40,542 nt of DNA from an uncultured Myxococcaceae bacterium (lineage in GTDB: Bacteria; Myxococcota_A; Polyangia; Polyangiales; Ga0077539): NCBI GenBank assembly GCA_945952225.1, contig CAMFHP010000074.1:1-40542 (forward strand). The letters run 5' to 3'. The translations under genes and the position numbers were made by a program. The notes beneath the pieces were generated by a model, which was not told the DNA's origin, searched no databases, and saw nothing but the letters and a program-made list of their open reading frames with translations. This document shows, in pieces, positions 1 through 8,616 of the stretch. Each line of letters begins with the position of its first letter. The first letter of the stretch is position 1.

Positions 1-420
1 CGCCGCAGTGGGCGCGGTCGCTCTGCGTGTCGCGGCACGACCCCGCGCAGCTCGTCTGCCCCATCGCGCACGACAGCACGCAGCTCCCCATGGAGCACAC
101 CTGGCCCGGATCGCACGCGCGTCCGCACGCGCCGCAGTGGGCGCGGTCGCTCGTGAGGTCGCGGCACGATCCCGCGCAGCTCGTCTGGCCCGCGGCGCAC
201 GAGAGCACGCAGCGTCCGCCGGAGCACACCTCGCCGTCACCGCACGCGTTGTTGCACGCGCCGCAGTGGGCGCGGTCGCTCTGCGTGTCGCGGCACGACC
301 CCGCGCAGCTCGTGGTGCCCGCGGCGCACGAGAGCACGCAGCGCGCGCCGTCGCACACCTGGCCCGCCGCACACGCGTTGCCGCACGCGCCGCAGTTGTT
401 CCGGTCGACCTGGAGGTCGG
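1..420. repeat. 129-bp tandem repeats encoding the 43-aa cysteine module
   Basis: The same GC-rich motif (GCGCACGA...AGCACGCAGC) recurs at about 68, 197 and 326, exactly 129 bp apart, and continues past the left edge. The unit is 43 codons, so copy number can change without breaking the reading frame of the lipoprotein. Copies nearest the edge are the most alike, and those beyond about 420 are more diverged. Confidence 0.75.
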
Positions 421-1141
421 CGCAGTAGCCCGCGGAGCCTCCGTCGGCGGTGGCGTCCATGGAGCCGCCGTCGACGCCCGCGTCGGCGCCGCTCACACAC
501 GGCGTGAAGCCCACCGCGCAGGTGGTGACGCAGCGTCCGCCCTCGCAGGTCTGGCCCGCGCCGCAGGCGTTGTTGCACGCGCCGCAGTGGCGCGCGTCGC
601 GTCGCGTGTCGGCGCACACCGTGGCCCCGCTCGTGTCACGGCACGTCACCAGGAGCTCGGAGCACGTCGTCGTGCACGCGCCCATGGAGCACACCTCGCC
701 CGCGGCGCACGCGCGCCCGCAGCCGCCGCAGTGCGATCGGTCGGTGGAGGTGAGCACGCACGTGAGTCCGCCGTCGGCGCCGGGGCAGGTGACCTGTCCG
801 CCGGGGCAGGCCACGCGGCACGCGCCGTCGACGCAGCGCTCGGCGTCGGAGCAGCGCACGCCGCACGCGCCACAGTGCAGCGGGTCGGTGGAGGGCGACA
901 CGCACACCTCGCCGCAGAGGATCTGTCCGGTGCCGCAGCGCGGCCCCGTGTCGACGGACGCATCGCTCACGTCGGTGACGTCGCCCGCGTCGGTGACGTC
1001 GCCCGCGTCGGGGTTCGTGGGGAGGTCGAGGGCGAGGTCGTTGCTCGCATCGGCGACGTAGCCGCCCACGACGGGGTTGCTGCCGCAGCCTGCGAGCGCC
1101 ACGGCCAGCGCCATCGCACACAAGAAGAAGGGGGAACGCAT
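1..1141 (-). CDS. Cysteine-rich repeat lipoprotein, C-terminus cut by window edge
   Basis: On the minus strand a frame stays open from an ATG at 1141 to the left edge, so the C-terminus is missing. The N-terminus is a lipoprotein signal peptide (hydrophobic stretch ending L-A-G-C, predicted lipidated Cys near residue 19). An Asp/Ala/Val-rich linker with repeated DAGDVTDAGD follows, then a long series of modules of about 43 residues, each with eight or more cysteines in the pattern HCGACxxxC...G.VC..G.CV.SC..G.TSC.GSCRD. Such modules are common in surface lipoproteins of Myxococcota; their exact role is not known to me, and adhesion or predation-surface functions are only guesses. The plus-strand frames over this region are shadows. 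It is followed downstream in the minus direction by sequence outside the window. Confidence 0.8.
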   Translation of the reverse strand, partial: MRSPFFLCAMALAVALAGCGSNPVVGGYVADASNDLALDLPTNPDAGDVTDAGDVTDVSDASVDTGPRCGTGQILCGEVCVSPSTDPLHCGACGVRCSDAERCVDGACRVACPGGQVTCPGADGGLTCVLTSTDRSHCGGCGRACAAGEVCSMGACTTTCSELLVTCRDTSGATVCADTRRDARHCGACNNACGAGQTCEGGRCVTTCAVGFTPCVSGADAGVDGGSMDATADGGSAGYCADLQVDRNNCGACGNACAAGQVCDGARCVLSCAAGTTSCAGSCRDTQSDRAHCGACNNACGDGEVCSGGRCVLSCAAGQTSCAGSCRDLTSDRAHCGACGRACDPGQVCSMGSCVLSCAMGQTSCAGSCRDTQSDRAHCG

Positions 1142-1175
1142 GGGGCGCGAGTCTAGCGACGCACGCGCGTCACCG

Positions 1176-1865
1176 TCAGCCCGCGAGCGTCGGAACACCC
1201 CAGTCGCGCACGGGCCATCGCCGCCGCGCCGCCTCGCGACGGAGCCGCGGGTCGGGGTCGATCACCACGGGCTCGCCCACCGCGAGCAGCATCGGCAGGT
1301 CGCTGTAGCTGTCGGTGTAGAACACGCACTCCGCGAGGGAGACCCCCTCGCGCGCCGCGAGGGCCTGCGCGTGCGCCACCTTGCCGTCGCCAAAGCACAG
1401 CGGCGCGTGCGCGCGTCCCGTGAGCCGCCCGTCGTGCTCTTCGAGCGTGTTGCAGAGGTAGCCGTCGAAGCCCAGGTCGTCGGCGAGACGCTGCGAGAGC
1501 CACGACGACGACGTGGTGAGCAACCAAAGCCCGTCGCCCGCCGCGCGGTGTGCTTCGACCACGGCGCGCACGCCCGGACGGATCCGCGCCCGCAGCTCGG
1601 CGACGTAGAAGTCATGGGTGCGCGCTTCGAGGTCGGCGGCGCGGTGGCCCTCGACCACGCGGAGCGCATCGGCGAGCACGCGCTCCATCCGCGCGAGGCC
1701 GAGGGCGTAGAGCGCGAGCCACGCGGCGCCACGGAGCGCGTGCCACCACGAGAGGTGCCCGGCGCGCAGCTCGCGGCGCATCCAGAGCGACGCGGAGTTC
1801 ACCGAGAGGATCGTCTTGTCGACGTCAAAGAAGGCGATCCTTCGCATCGCGGGCGACGCTATCAT
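1176..1865 (-). CDS. HAD-IB (SerB-like) phosphatase
   Basis: This is a haloacid-dehalogenase-superfamily hydrolase of subfamily IB. All four motifs are visible: motif I FFDVDKT (nucleophile Asp14, acid Asp16), motif II LLTTSSSW, motif III Lys in FGDGKV, and motif IV YTDSYSDLPML. It probably removes phosphate from a small phosphomonoester. HAD-IB domains of this kind occur fused or adjacent to PlsC acyltransferases in some bacteria, and here the gene diverges from a large protein ending in a PlsC-like domain, so a lipid-phosphate substrate is a reasonable inference. The ATG at 1865 has AGAGGG just upstream; an alternative ATG at 1847 gives MRRIAFF, which is where family members usually start. 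The length (about 229 aa) is normal. Confidence 0.85.
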   Translation of the reverse strand: MIASPAMRRIAFFDVDKTILSVNSASLWMRRELRAGHLSWWHALRGAAWLALYALGLARMERVLADALRVVEGHRAADLEARTHDFYVAELRARIRPGVRAVVEAHRAAGDGLWLLTTSSSWLSQRLADDLGFDGYLCNTLEEHDGRLTGRAHAPLCFGDGKVAHAQALAAREGVSLAECVFYTDSYSDLPMLLAVGEPVVIDPDPRLRREAARRRWPVRDWGVPTLAG

Positions 1866-1943
1866 GCGCCCTCTTCGAATCGGGGGCGCGCGGTCGGGAG
1901 CCGCGCTCCGTGATGCCCGCAGCACTCCTCCCGCGGAGACCTC

Positions 1944-4900
1944 ATGCACGCCGAGACGAACCTGCTCGAACGCTTCTTTCTGCGCGCCGCCGAGCGGCCC
2001 GACGACCTGCTCTACACCTTCGTTGACGACACGGGCGCCGACCGCGAGACGCTCACCGCGGGGCAGCTCCGTGCGCAGTCCACCGCCCTCGCCGCGCACC
2101 TCACCGACGCGTACGCGCTGCGCCCCGGCGACCGCGTCGCGCTGCTCTACGCCCCGTCGCTCGATTTCGTCCGCGCCCTCGTCGCGTGCCTCGTGGCGCG
2201 CGTGGTGCCCGTGCCCGTCACGCCGCCCAATCCGTACAACCTCGAACGCGAGCTCCCCGCCCTCGCGCGGGTGATCGAGAGCAGCCGCGCCCGCGCCGTG
2301 CTCACCGACCACGATTTCGGGAGCCTCCCGTCCTTCGTCGCCGACAACCCCTCGCTGCGCCTCCCGCCCGTCGCGTGGCACATCACGAGCGGCCTCGACC
2401 TCGCGCCCCGCGCCGCGCCCCCCGCGCCGCCCGTCGCTGCGGATGACGTGGCCTTCGTGCAGTACACCTCGGGCTCGACCTCGTCGCCGCGCGGCGTGCT
2501 GCTCACCTTCGGCAACCTCGCGCACCAGCTCACCTGCAACGCGCGCGACCTCGAGCTCGGCCCCGACGCGCGCATGGCGATGTGGGTGCCCCACTTCCAC
2601 GACTTCGGGCTCGTGAGCGGAATCTTGAGCGCGCTCTGGGGCAACGGCGCGCTGTGGTGGATGTCTCCGCTCGCCTTCGTGCAGCGCCCCGCGGTGTGGT
2701 TCGACGTGATGTCGCGCGTGGGCGCCACGCACACCGCCGCGCCCAATTTCGCCTACGACCTCGCCGTGCGAAAGACCACCGACGCGCAGCGCCGCGCGTG
2801 GAACCTCCGCGCGCTCCGCGTGGTGATGAGCGCCGCCGAGCCCGTGCGCGCCGAGACCGTGCACGCCTTCGTCACGGCCTTCGCCGCGAGCGGCCTCGAC
2901 CCCGAAGCCTTCTGCCCGGCCTACGGCCTCGCGGAGCACACCGTGGGCGTCTCCGTGCGGGGCCGCGCGCGGATGCGCCTCGACCGCGAGACCCTCGAAC
3001 GCGACGGGCGCGCGAAGGCCGTCTCCGCCGACGATCCGGGCCTCGATTTTGTGGGCTGCGGAAGGCCCTCCGAGGGGGTGACCGTGCGCGTCGTCGACCC
3101 CGAGACCCTCGCGCTCCGCGCGCCCGGCGAGGTCGGTGAGATCTGGGTCGACTCGCCGAGCCGCGGACTCGGCTACGACGGCCTCGAACAGGAGACGCGC
3201 GAGCTCTTCTACGCCGAGCTCCCCGACGATGCGCGGCGCTACCTGCGCACGGGCGACCTGGGCTTCGTGCACGAGGGCGAGCTCTTCATCACCGGCCGCC
3301 GCAAGGACCTGCTCATCCTCCGCGGCCGCAACCTCTACCCGCAGGACCTCGAAGAGACTGCGCGCAACGCGCATCCCGCGGTGCGTCCCGGCGGCGTGGT
3401 GGCCTTCGCGCTCCGTGGTGATGCAGAGACCGGCGACCGCCTCGCGCTGCTCGTCGAGCTGAAAGACGGCGACGCGCCCGACGACGTGTGCGCCTCCGTG
3501 GCCGAGGCCGTGCGCGCGCAGGTGCTCCGCACGCATGGAGCGTCGTGTGCGGTGGTGGCCCTCGGGCGCCCCGGCGCGGCGCTCAAGACCACGAGCGGCA
3601 AGCTCCGTCGTCGCGAGTGTCGCGCGGCCTTCGAACGCGGCGAGCTCCCGCTGCGCGCCGTGGTGCGTGCGGTCGACGAGGGAACGCCCGAGACCCTCGA
3701 CGCGCTCCTCGACGGTGCCGACGCGTCGCTGCGCCGTGTGGCCGCCGACGTGGCGCGGTGGTTCGCGCGGGCCAGCGTCGAGCGACGGGCGCGGATGTTC
3801 CATCGCAGGGCCACGACGCTCCGCGGATGGATCGAGGTCGACGGCGCGCAGCTCCCCTCGCACCCGTTCTTCGCCACGGGACGGCGCATGCCCGTGCTCG
3901 TGCGCCACGCCAACGGCGTGCTCGACGACGACGCCGCCTGGGACAACCGCGGCGCCACCGTGCGCGTGCTCGACCCCGCGCGCCCCGACGATCTCGGCGC
4001 CGCCGCGCTCGACCTTCTGCTCACCACGGGCCGCGCGTTTCTCGCGCCCACGGCCAACACCTTCGCGCGCTGGATGGCCGCCACGCCCGCGCAGCGCGAC
4101 GAGATCGCCCGCGCCGAGCCGCACCGCGCGTCGGCCGCGTGGGAGATGTTCCGCGCGCCCGACTCGTACACGGCGGTGCACTACCACTCGAAGACGGCGT
4201 TTCAGTTTCGCGCCGACGACGGGGTCGAGCGCCTCGTGCGCTACCGACTGCGACGCGTCGACGTGACCGACGACGGAGCCTTCGTGCGCGGCGACACCCT
4301 GCTCCCGCCCGACGCCATGCCCCGTCGCGACGACGACCCCCGCGCGCCCGATTTTCTCCACCAGGAACTCCGCGCGCGCCTCGCCGCGGGCGCCATCACC
4401 TACGCCCTCGAGGTGCAGCTCCGCGAGGCCTCGCCCGAGGCCCTCGACTGCACCCGTCCGTGGAACACCGACGCCCACCCCTGGCGCCACGCGGCCACGC
4501 TGCGCCTCGACGCGCTCGTCGACGATGCGCTCGTCGAAGGGCTGCGCTTCAACAGCGCCCACGCGCCCGCCTCGCTGGGCCCCGTGCGCGCCGCGAGCGC
4601 CGACGATCCCGCCTCGCTCGAAGTGCTCCGCGCGCTGGTCTACGAGGTCTCTGCGTGCGCCCGTCTCGGCCGCCCGCTGCCCGCCTCGCTCGCCGCGCTC
4701 GTCGCCGTCGCACCCGCGGGAACCACCCCCGCCACCACGCCCTCGGCCGCACCGTCTCCGTCGTCTTCGAAGGCCCCTGCGCCGCTGCGCGTGTGCGTGC
4801 TCGGCGCGGGCGCCTCGGGGCTCACGGCGGCGTGGAAGCTCCACCAGCTCGGCCACGCGGTGACCGTGCTCGAACGCGCGCCCGCGGTGGCGGGCAAGTG

Positions 4901-7394
4901 CGCGACGGTCACGGTCGACGGCCTGCCCATCGACCTCGGCGGACACCTCGCGACGCCCCAGTACCGCGGCCTCGCGCGCCTCTGCGACGAGGTCGGCGCC
5001 GCGCGCACGCTCGCCACGCCCACGAAGGTGTGGAGCCTCGACGAGAAGCGGGTGATTCCCTGGGACGAGGGCCCCGCGCTGCGCGAGACCTTCCTGCGCT
5101 ACCGCGCGCTCCGCGATCGGGAGTTTCCGACCTTCGGCGAGGCGGGCTTCGCGGGCGTGGCGAAGGTGCTCTCGACGCCGACGCGCGCGTGGCTCGAAGC
5201 CCATGACCTCGCGGCCCTCGGCGACGCCATCGGGGCCAGCTACACGTCGACGGGCTACGGCTTTCTCGCCGACCCGTCGCTGCCTGCGATGTACTTCCTC
5301 AAGGCCGCCGAGACCGCGGGCCTCCTCGCGAAGGATGGCGACCCCGCGCTGCCGCAGTACTGGACCGTCGACGGCGGGCTCCAGTCGCTCTGGGAGCGCG
5401 TGGCTTCGAAGCTCCCCGACGTGCGCACCGGCGCCTCCGTCGAGGCCATCGAGCGCCGCGACGGCCTCGTGCGCGTGCTCGTGAACGGACGCATCGAGAC
5501 CTTCGACCGCCTCGTGGTCGCGACGCCCCTCGACGAGTCGCTCTCGCTCCTCGACGCCACCCTCGACGAGCGCGCGCTGTTCTCTCGCGTGCGCTACTTC
5601 GACTACTACACCGTGGTGGCGCGGGCGACGGGGCTGCCCACCGAGGGCTTCTACATCCTGCGTCCCAACGCCGACGACCCCGCGCGCCTCGGGCACTGCG
5701 TGGCCGTGCACCATCGGCATCCGGGCTCCGACGTGCACACGTTCTATGCGTACGGCGACGCGCGCATCGACGAGTCGGTGGTGCTCGAACGGCTCCGCGA
5801 CGACCTCGCGCGCATGGGCGGCGCCCTCGGCGAGGTCTCCCTCGTGCGCCGCTGGAAGTACTTCCCCCACGTCACCGCCGACGACGCGCGCGAGGGCTAC
5901 TACGACCGCCTCGACGCGCTCCAGGGCCGCCAGCAGACCGTGTTCGTGGGCAGCCTCTTCAACTTCGAACTCATCGAGTGCAACGTCGCGTGGGCCGAGT
6001 CCGTCGTGGCCCGCCACTTCGCCGGTGCGACCGCCGCAGCCTCCGCGAAGTCCGCGCGGGTGACCGCGCCGCGCAGCGCTGACGAGCTCCTCGCGTGGCT
6101 CACGGCGCGCGTGGCCGTGCTCGCGAAGATCGCCCCCGAGCGCGTGGATCCCGACGCCGCGCTCGACGTGTTCGCGCTCGACTCGCTCGCGGTCACGGGC
6201 CTCGTCACCGAGCTCTCGGATTTCGTCGGCCGCGTGGTGCCCACCTCGCTGGTCTACGAGCAGCGCACGCTCGCGCGCATCGCCCGTCGCCTCGCCGACG
6301 AGTCGTCGCCCGCGCCCTCGCTGCCCGTCGCGCCCGTCGCCTCCGTGGCGCCCGTCACGGCCGCGGCGATGCCCACGGTGGAGCCCTCCCATGGGGGCGC
6401 CGTGGTGTACCGCGGCTCGTCGCAGATGGGCGAGGTGCGCGCGTTCTGGCGCGACTACTTCGGCGTGGGCGCGTGGCCCTTCGAAGACATCACCTTCGCG
6501 CTCACCGACGCCTTCGTGGAGCGCCTCGTGGTGACCGATCCCGCGGGCCTGGCGCGCGTGCGCGACCGGGGATGCCTCTACCTCGCGAACCACCAGGTTG
6601 CGAGCGAGCCCGCGCTCATCGCGACCTACGTCTCGGGACTCACCGCGAAGCGCGTGGTGGGCCTCGCGAAGATCGAGGGCCGCGACAGCTACCTCGGGTG
6701 GTTCATGGAGCACATGTTCGCGTACCCCGGGGTGAAGCACCCGGAGATGTACACGTACCTCGACCGCTCGAAACCCGACGAGCTCGCGATGCGCATTCAG
6801 GAGCTCGCCGAGGCCCTCGCCGCGAGCACGCGCAACGTGCTGGTGCACGTGCAGGGGACGCGCTCCACGACGTGCCGCGAGCCCGTGACCCTGCTCAACC
6901 CGATGTTCATCGAGATGGCCCTCGCGACGGGCGCGCCCATCGTGCCCGTGCGCTTCACCGGCGGCCTCCCGGTGGAGCCCCTCGAAGAGAAGGTCGACTT
7001 CCCGCACAACTGGGGCAAGCAGACCTTCTGGATCGGCTCGCCCCTCATGCCCGAGACCCTCGAACCCCTGGGCTTCGTCGAGCGCAGCCAGGCCGTCATG
7101 GCCGCCATCAACGAGCTCGGCGTCTCCAACGAAGACGAACTCCCCGCCGCGCCCGACGAGGCCCTCGGATCCGCCGTCGCCGCGTGGAAGGCCCGCACCG
7201 GCGTCAACGATTTCTTCGCCGCCGTGGCCGTGCTCCTCCAGCGCGTGGAGCGTCCCTCCGAGGGCACCGCGCGCCTCGTCGAGGCCATGCGCACCGGCGA
7301 GCTCCGACTCACCGACACGCCCGTCGACCGCTGGCTCGGCGACCTCGCCGCGAAGCTCTACGGCGACGGCGGCCCGCGCATCGTCACGCGCTGA
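1944..7394 (+). CDS. Five-domain fusion: FAAL, catalase-like haem, FAD amine oxidase-like, ACP, PlsC-like acyltransferase
   Basis: The ATG at 1944 follows GCGGAGACCTC, a good ribosome site. Residues 1-570 are a fatty-acyl-AMP ligase: YTSGSTSSPRG near 172-182, GRRKDLLILRGRNLYPQDLE near 448-467, and the A10 lysine in TTSGK. Residues about 610-910 match the catalase fold: a candidate distal His620, the strand pattern SKTAFQF..DDG...VRYRL near 748, TRPWNTDAHPW, and a proximal R896-x3-Y900 haem-ligand motif. Residues 948-1360 are a flavin amine-oxidase-type domain with GAGASGL near 953. A carrier domain carries phosphopantetheine Ser1414 in ALDSLAVTG. Residues about 1470-1816 resemble PlsC, with N1549-H1550 and VQGTRS at 1636-1641. 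I infer activation of a fatty acid, loading on the carrier, oxidation while tethered, and transfer to a lipid or alcohol acceptor. I know no characterised enzyme with this order. Confidence 0.9.
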   Translation: MHAETNLLERFFLRAAERPDDLLYTFVDDTGADRETLTAGQLRAQSTALAAHLTDAYALRPGDRVALLYAPSLDFVRALVACLVARVVPVPVTPPNPYNLERELPALARVIESSRARAVLTDHDFGSLPSFVADNPSLRLPPVAWHITSGLDLAPRAAPPAPPVAADDVAFVQYTSGSTSSPRGVLLTFGNLAHQLTCNARDLELGPDARMAMWVPHFHDFGLVSGILSALWGNGALWWMSPLAFVQRPAVWFDVMSRVGATHTAAPNFAYDLAVRKTTDAQRRAWNLRALRVVMSAAEPVRAETVHAFVTAFAASGLDPEAFCPAYGLAEHTVGVSVRGRARMRLDRETLERDGRAKAVSADDPGLDFVGCGRPSEGVTVRVVDPETLALRAPGEVGEIWVDSPSRGLGYDGLEQETRELFYAELPDDARRYLRTGDLGFVHEGELFITGRRKDLLILRGRNLYPQDLEETARNAHPAVRPGGVVAFALRGDAETGDRLALLVELKDGDAPDDVCASVAEAVRAQVLRTHGASCAVVALGRPGAALKTTSGKLRRRECRAAFERGELPLRAVVRAVDEGTPETLDALLDGADASLRRVAADVARWFARASVERRARMFHRRATTLRGWIEVDGAQLPSHPFFATGRRMPVLVRHANGVLDDDAAWDNRGATVRVLDPARPDDLGAAALDLLLTTGRAFLAPTANTFARWMAATPAQRDEIARAEPHRASAAWEMFRAPDSYTAVHYHSKTAFQFRADDGVERLVRYRLRRVDVTDDGAFVRGDTLLPPDAMPRRDDDPRAPDFLHQELRARLAAGAITYALEVQLREASPEALDCTRPWNTDAHPWRHAATLRLDALVDDALVEGLRFNSAHAPASLGPVRAASADDPASLEVLRALVYEVSACARLGRPLPASLAALVAVAPAGTTPATTPSAAPSPSSSKAPAPLRVCVLGAGASGLTAAWKLHQLGHAVTVLERAPAVAGKCATVTVDGLPIDLGGHLATPQYRGLARLCDEVGAARTLATPTKVWSLDEKRVIPWDEGPALRETFLRYRALRDREFPTFGEAGFAGVAKVLSTPTRAWLEAHDLAALGDAIGASYTSTGYGFLADPSLPAMYFLKAAETAGLLAKDGDPALPQYWTVDGGLQSLWERVASKLPDVRTGASVEAIERRDGLVRVLVNGRIETFDRLVVATPLDESLSLLDATLDERALFSRVRYFDYYTVVARATGLPTEGFYILRPNADDPARLGHCVAVHHRHPGSDVHTFYAYGDARIDESVVLERLRDDLARMGGALGEVSLVRRWKYFPHVTADDAREGYYDRLDALQGRQQTVFVGSLFNFELIECNVAWAESVVARHFAGATAAASAKSARVTAPRSADELLAWLTARVAVLAKIAPERVDPDAALDVFALDSLAVTGLVTELSDFVGRVVPTSLVYEQRTLARIARRLADESSPAPSLPVAPVASVAPVTAAAMPTVEPSHGGAVVYRGSSQMGEVRAFWRDYFGVGAWPFEDITFALTDAFVERLVVTDPAGLARVRDRGCLYLANHQVASEPALIATYVSGLTAKRVVGLAKIEGRDSYLGWFMEHMFAYPGVKHPEMYTYLDRSKPDELAMRIQELAEALAASTRNVLVHVQGTRSTTCREPVTLLNPMFIEMALATGAPIVPVRFTGGLPVEPLEEKVDFPHNWGKQTFWIGSPLMPETLEPLGFVERSQAVMAAINELGVSNEDELPAAPDEALGSAVAAWKARTGVNDFFAAVAVLLQRVERPSEGTARLVEAMRTGELRLTDTPVDRWLGDLAAKLYGDGGPRIVTR

Positions 7395-7400
7395 TCCCCT

Positions 7401-8615
7401 CTACTCGGGACACTCGTTGAGCACGGCGTAGTTCGCGGAGGCGGCCTCCTGGCACACCGGGAGGTCGCTTCCGTGCTGCTCGCCGAGTCGTCGCGTGAGC
7501 ACGCCCGCCTCGCGCTGGTCTCCCTCGCCGAGCGCGATGACCGCCTGTCGCGCGTACGAGAGGGCCACCGCGGTCTCGCCGGGCAGCGCCACGTCGAGCG
7601 CGTTCGCACCGGGCGCGCGGGCGCGTGCCTCGCGGGCCGCCGTCACCCCTTCGAGCGCGCGCACACACAGCGGGAGCGTGCGGGCGCGGGTGACCCTTCC
7701 CTCGGCGCACACGGTCTCCGGGGCCTTGATGATGAAGTGCGTGTAGCGCAGCGCGACGCCGAAGAGGGCGGCCACGGCGTTGCCTGCGAGCACGGCGGCG
7801 ATCACGGCGCCGGCGCCGCGCGGGGCGAAGCGCAGGGGCGGTCGCGCGGGGCGCGCATCGTGGCGGGCGTCGAAGCGCGCGGCGAAGAGGGCGAGGTAGG
7901 CCGCGAGGTTGTTGAACGCGAGAAAGAGCGACGCGACCTGCCACGCGAAGCCGCGCGTGCGCGGGAGCGTGAAGAGAAACACCTGCCCGAAGAGCAGCAG
8001 CACCGAGAGGCCGATGTACGAGTTCAGTCGGTTCGAGGTGCCGTCCCAGAAGAACTCGCCGCCGAGCGCGCCGAAGTGGTCGAAGGGCAGCGCGGGCATC
8101 ACGAAGGGCGCCGCGAGCACGGCCATCGCCACGTACGGGACGCGCCACGACGGAGGCGCGGTGGAGGGTGCCGTCTCCTGCGCTTCGAGGTCGTGGAGCT
8201 TCGCGAAGAAGAGCGGCGCGGTGACGAGCGGCGCGACGAGCATCGCGGTGACGGTGCGCGCGGGGGAGGGGAGCGCGAAGCGTCGCGACTCCTGCCACGC
8301 GATCATGGCGAGGATCACCACCACGCAGAGGTAGTCGTAGAAGAAGGCCCAGCTCGACGCGTTGGGCACGAGGTCGAAGGCCACGCCGCAGGCCGCGCAG
8401 CGCGTGTAGTGGGTGACGAGGTGCCACGCGAGGCGCGCCGTGAGCCCGGCGCCCGCGGCGGCCATGAGGCCGTGGGCGAGGCGCGCGCGACCGCGTGCTT
8501 GCAGCGCGAGACACAGGGCCATGAGCCCCAGGAGCGCCGCCCAGAGGACCCCGATTTCGGAGTACGTCCAGGGGCGGAGAGCGAGCGTGAGGCGATCCCC
8601 CATGAGGTCGTGCAC
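7401..8615 (-). CDS. Polytopic membrane protein, unknown function
   Basis: This 404-residue protein has about eight hydrophobic segments (roughly residues 22-43, 49-68, 88-108, 120-138, 160-180, 200-218, 226-246 and 268-290), followed by a soluble C-terminal part of about 110 residues with several cysteines. A CAAC pair lies near residue 73 between helices. I do not recognise the family. The GTG start at 8615 lies 1 nt beyond the stop of the upstream desaturase gene, suggesting translational coupling; an in-frame ATG at 8603 (MGDRLTLAL) is an alternative. The stop lies six bases from the stop of the converging fusion-enzyme gene. Its position in a desaturase/lipase operon suggests a membrane-lipid role, but nothing in the protein itself proves this. 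Confidence 0.75.
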   Translation of the reverse strand: MHDLMGDRLTLALRPWTYSEIGVLWAALLGLMALCLALQARGRARLAHGLMAAAGAGLTARLAWHLVTHYTRCAACGVAFDLVPNASSWAFFYDYLCVVVILAMIAWQESRRFALPSPARTVTAMLVAPLVTAPLFFAKLHDLEAQETAPSTAPPSWRVPYVAMAVLAAPFVMPALPFDHFGALGGEFFWDGTSNRLNSYIGLSVLLLFGQVFLFTLPRTRGFAWQVASLFLAFNNLAAYLALFAARFDARHDARPARPPLRFAPRGAGAVIAAVLAGNAVAALFGVALRYTHFIIKAPETVCAEGRVTRARTLPLCVRALEGVTAAREARARAPGANALDVALPGETAVALSYARQAVIALGEGDQREAGVLTRRLGEQHGSDLPVCQEAASANYAVLNECPE

Positions 8616-8616
8616 T

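Noticed and set aside
1176-7007. A 1943-residue open frame on the minus strand running across the fusion-enzyme gene
   Set aside because: Only its last 229 codons (the HAD phosphatase) have motifs; the rest is antisense to a gene with clear domains and is a GC-bias artefact.
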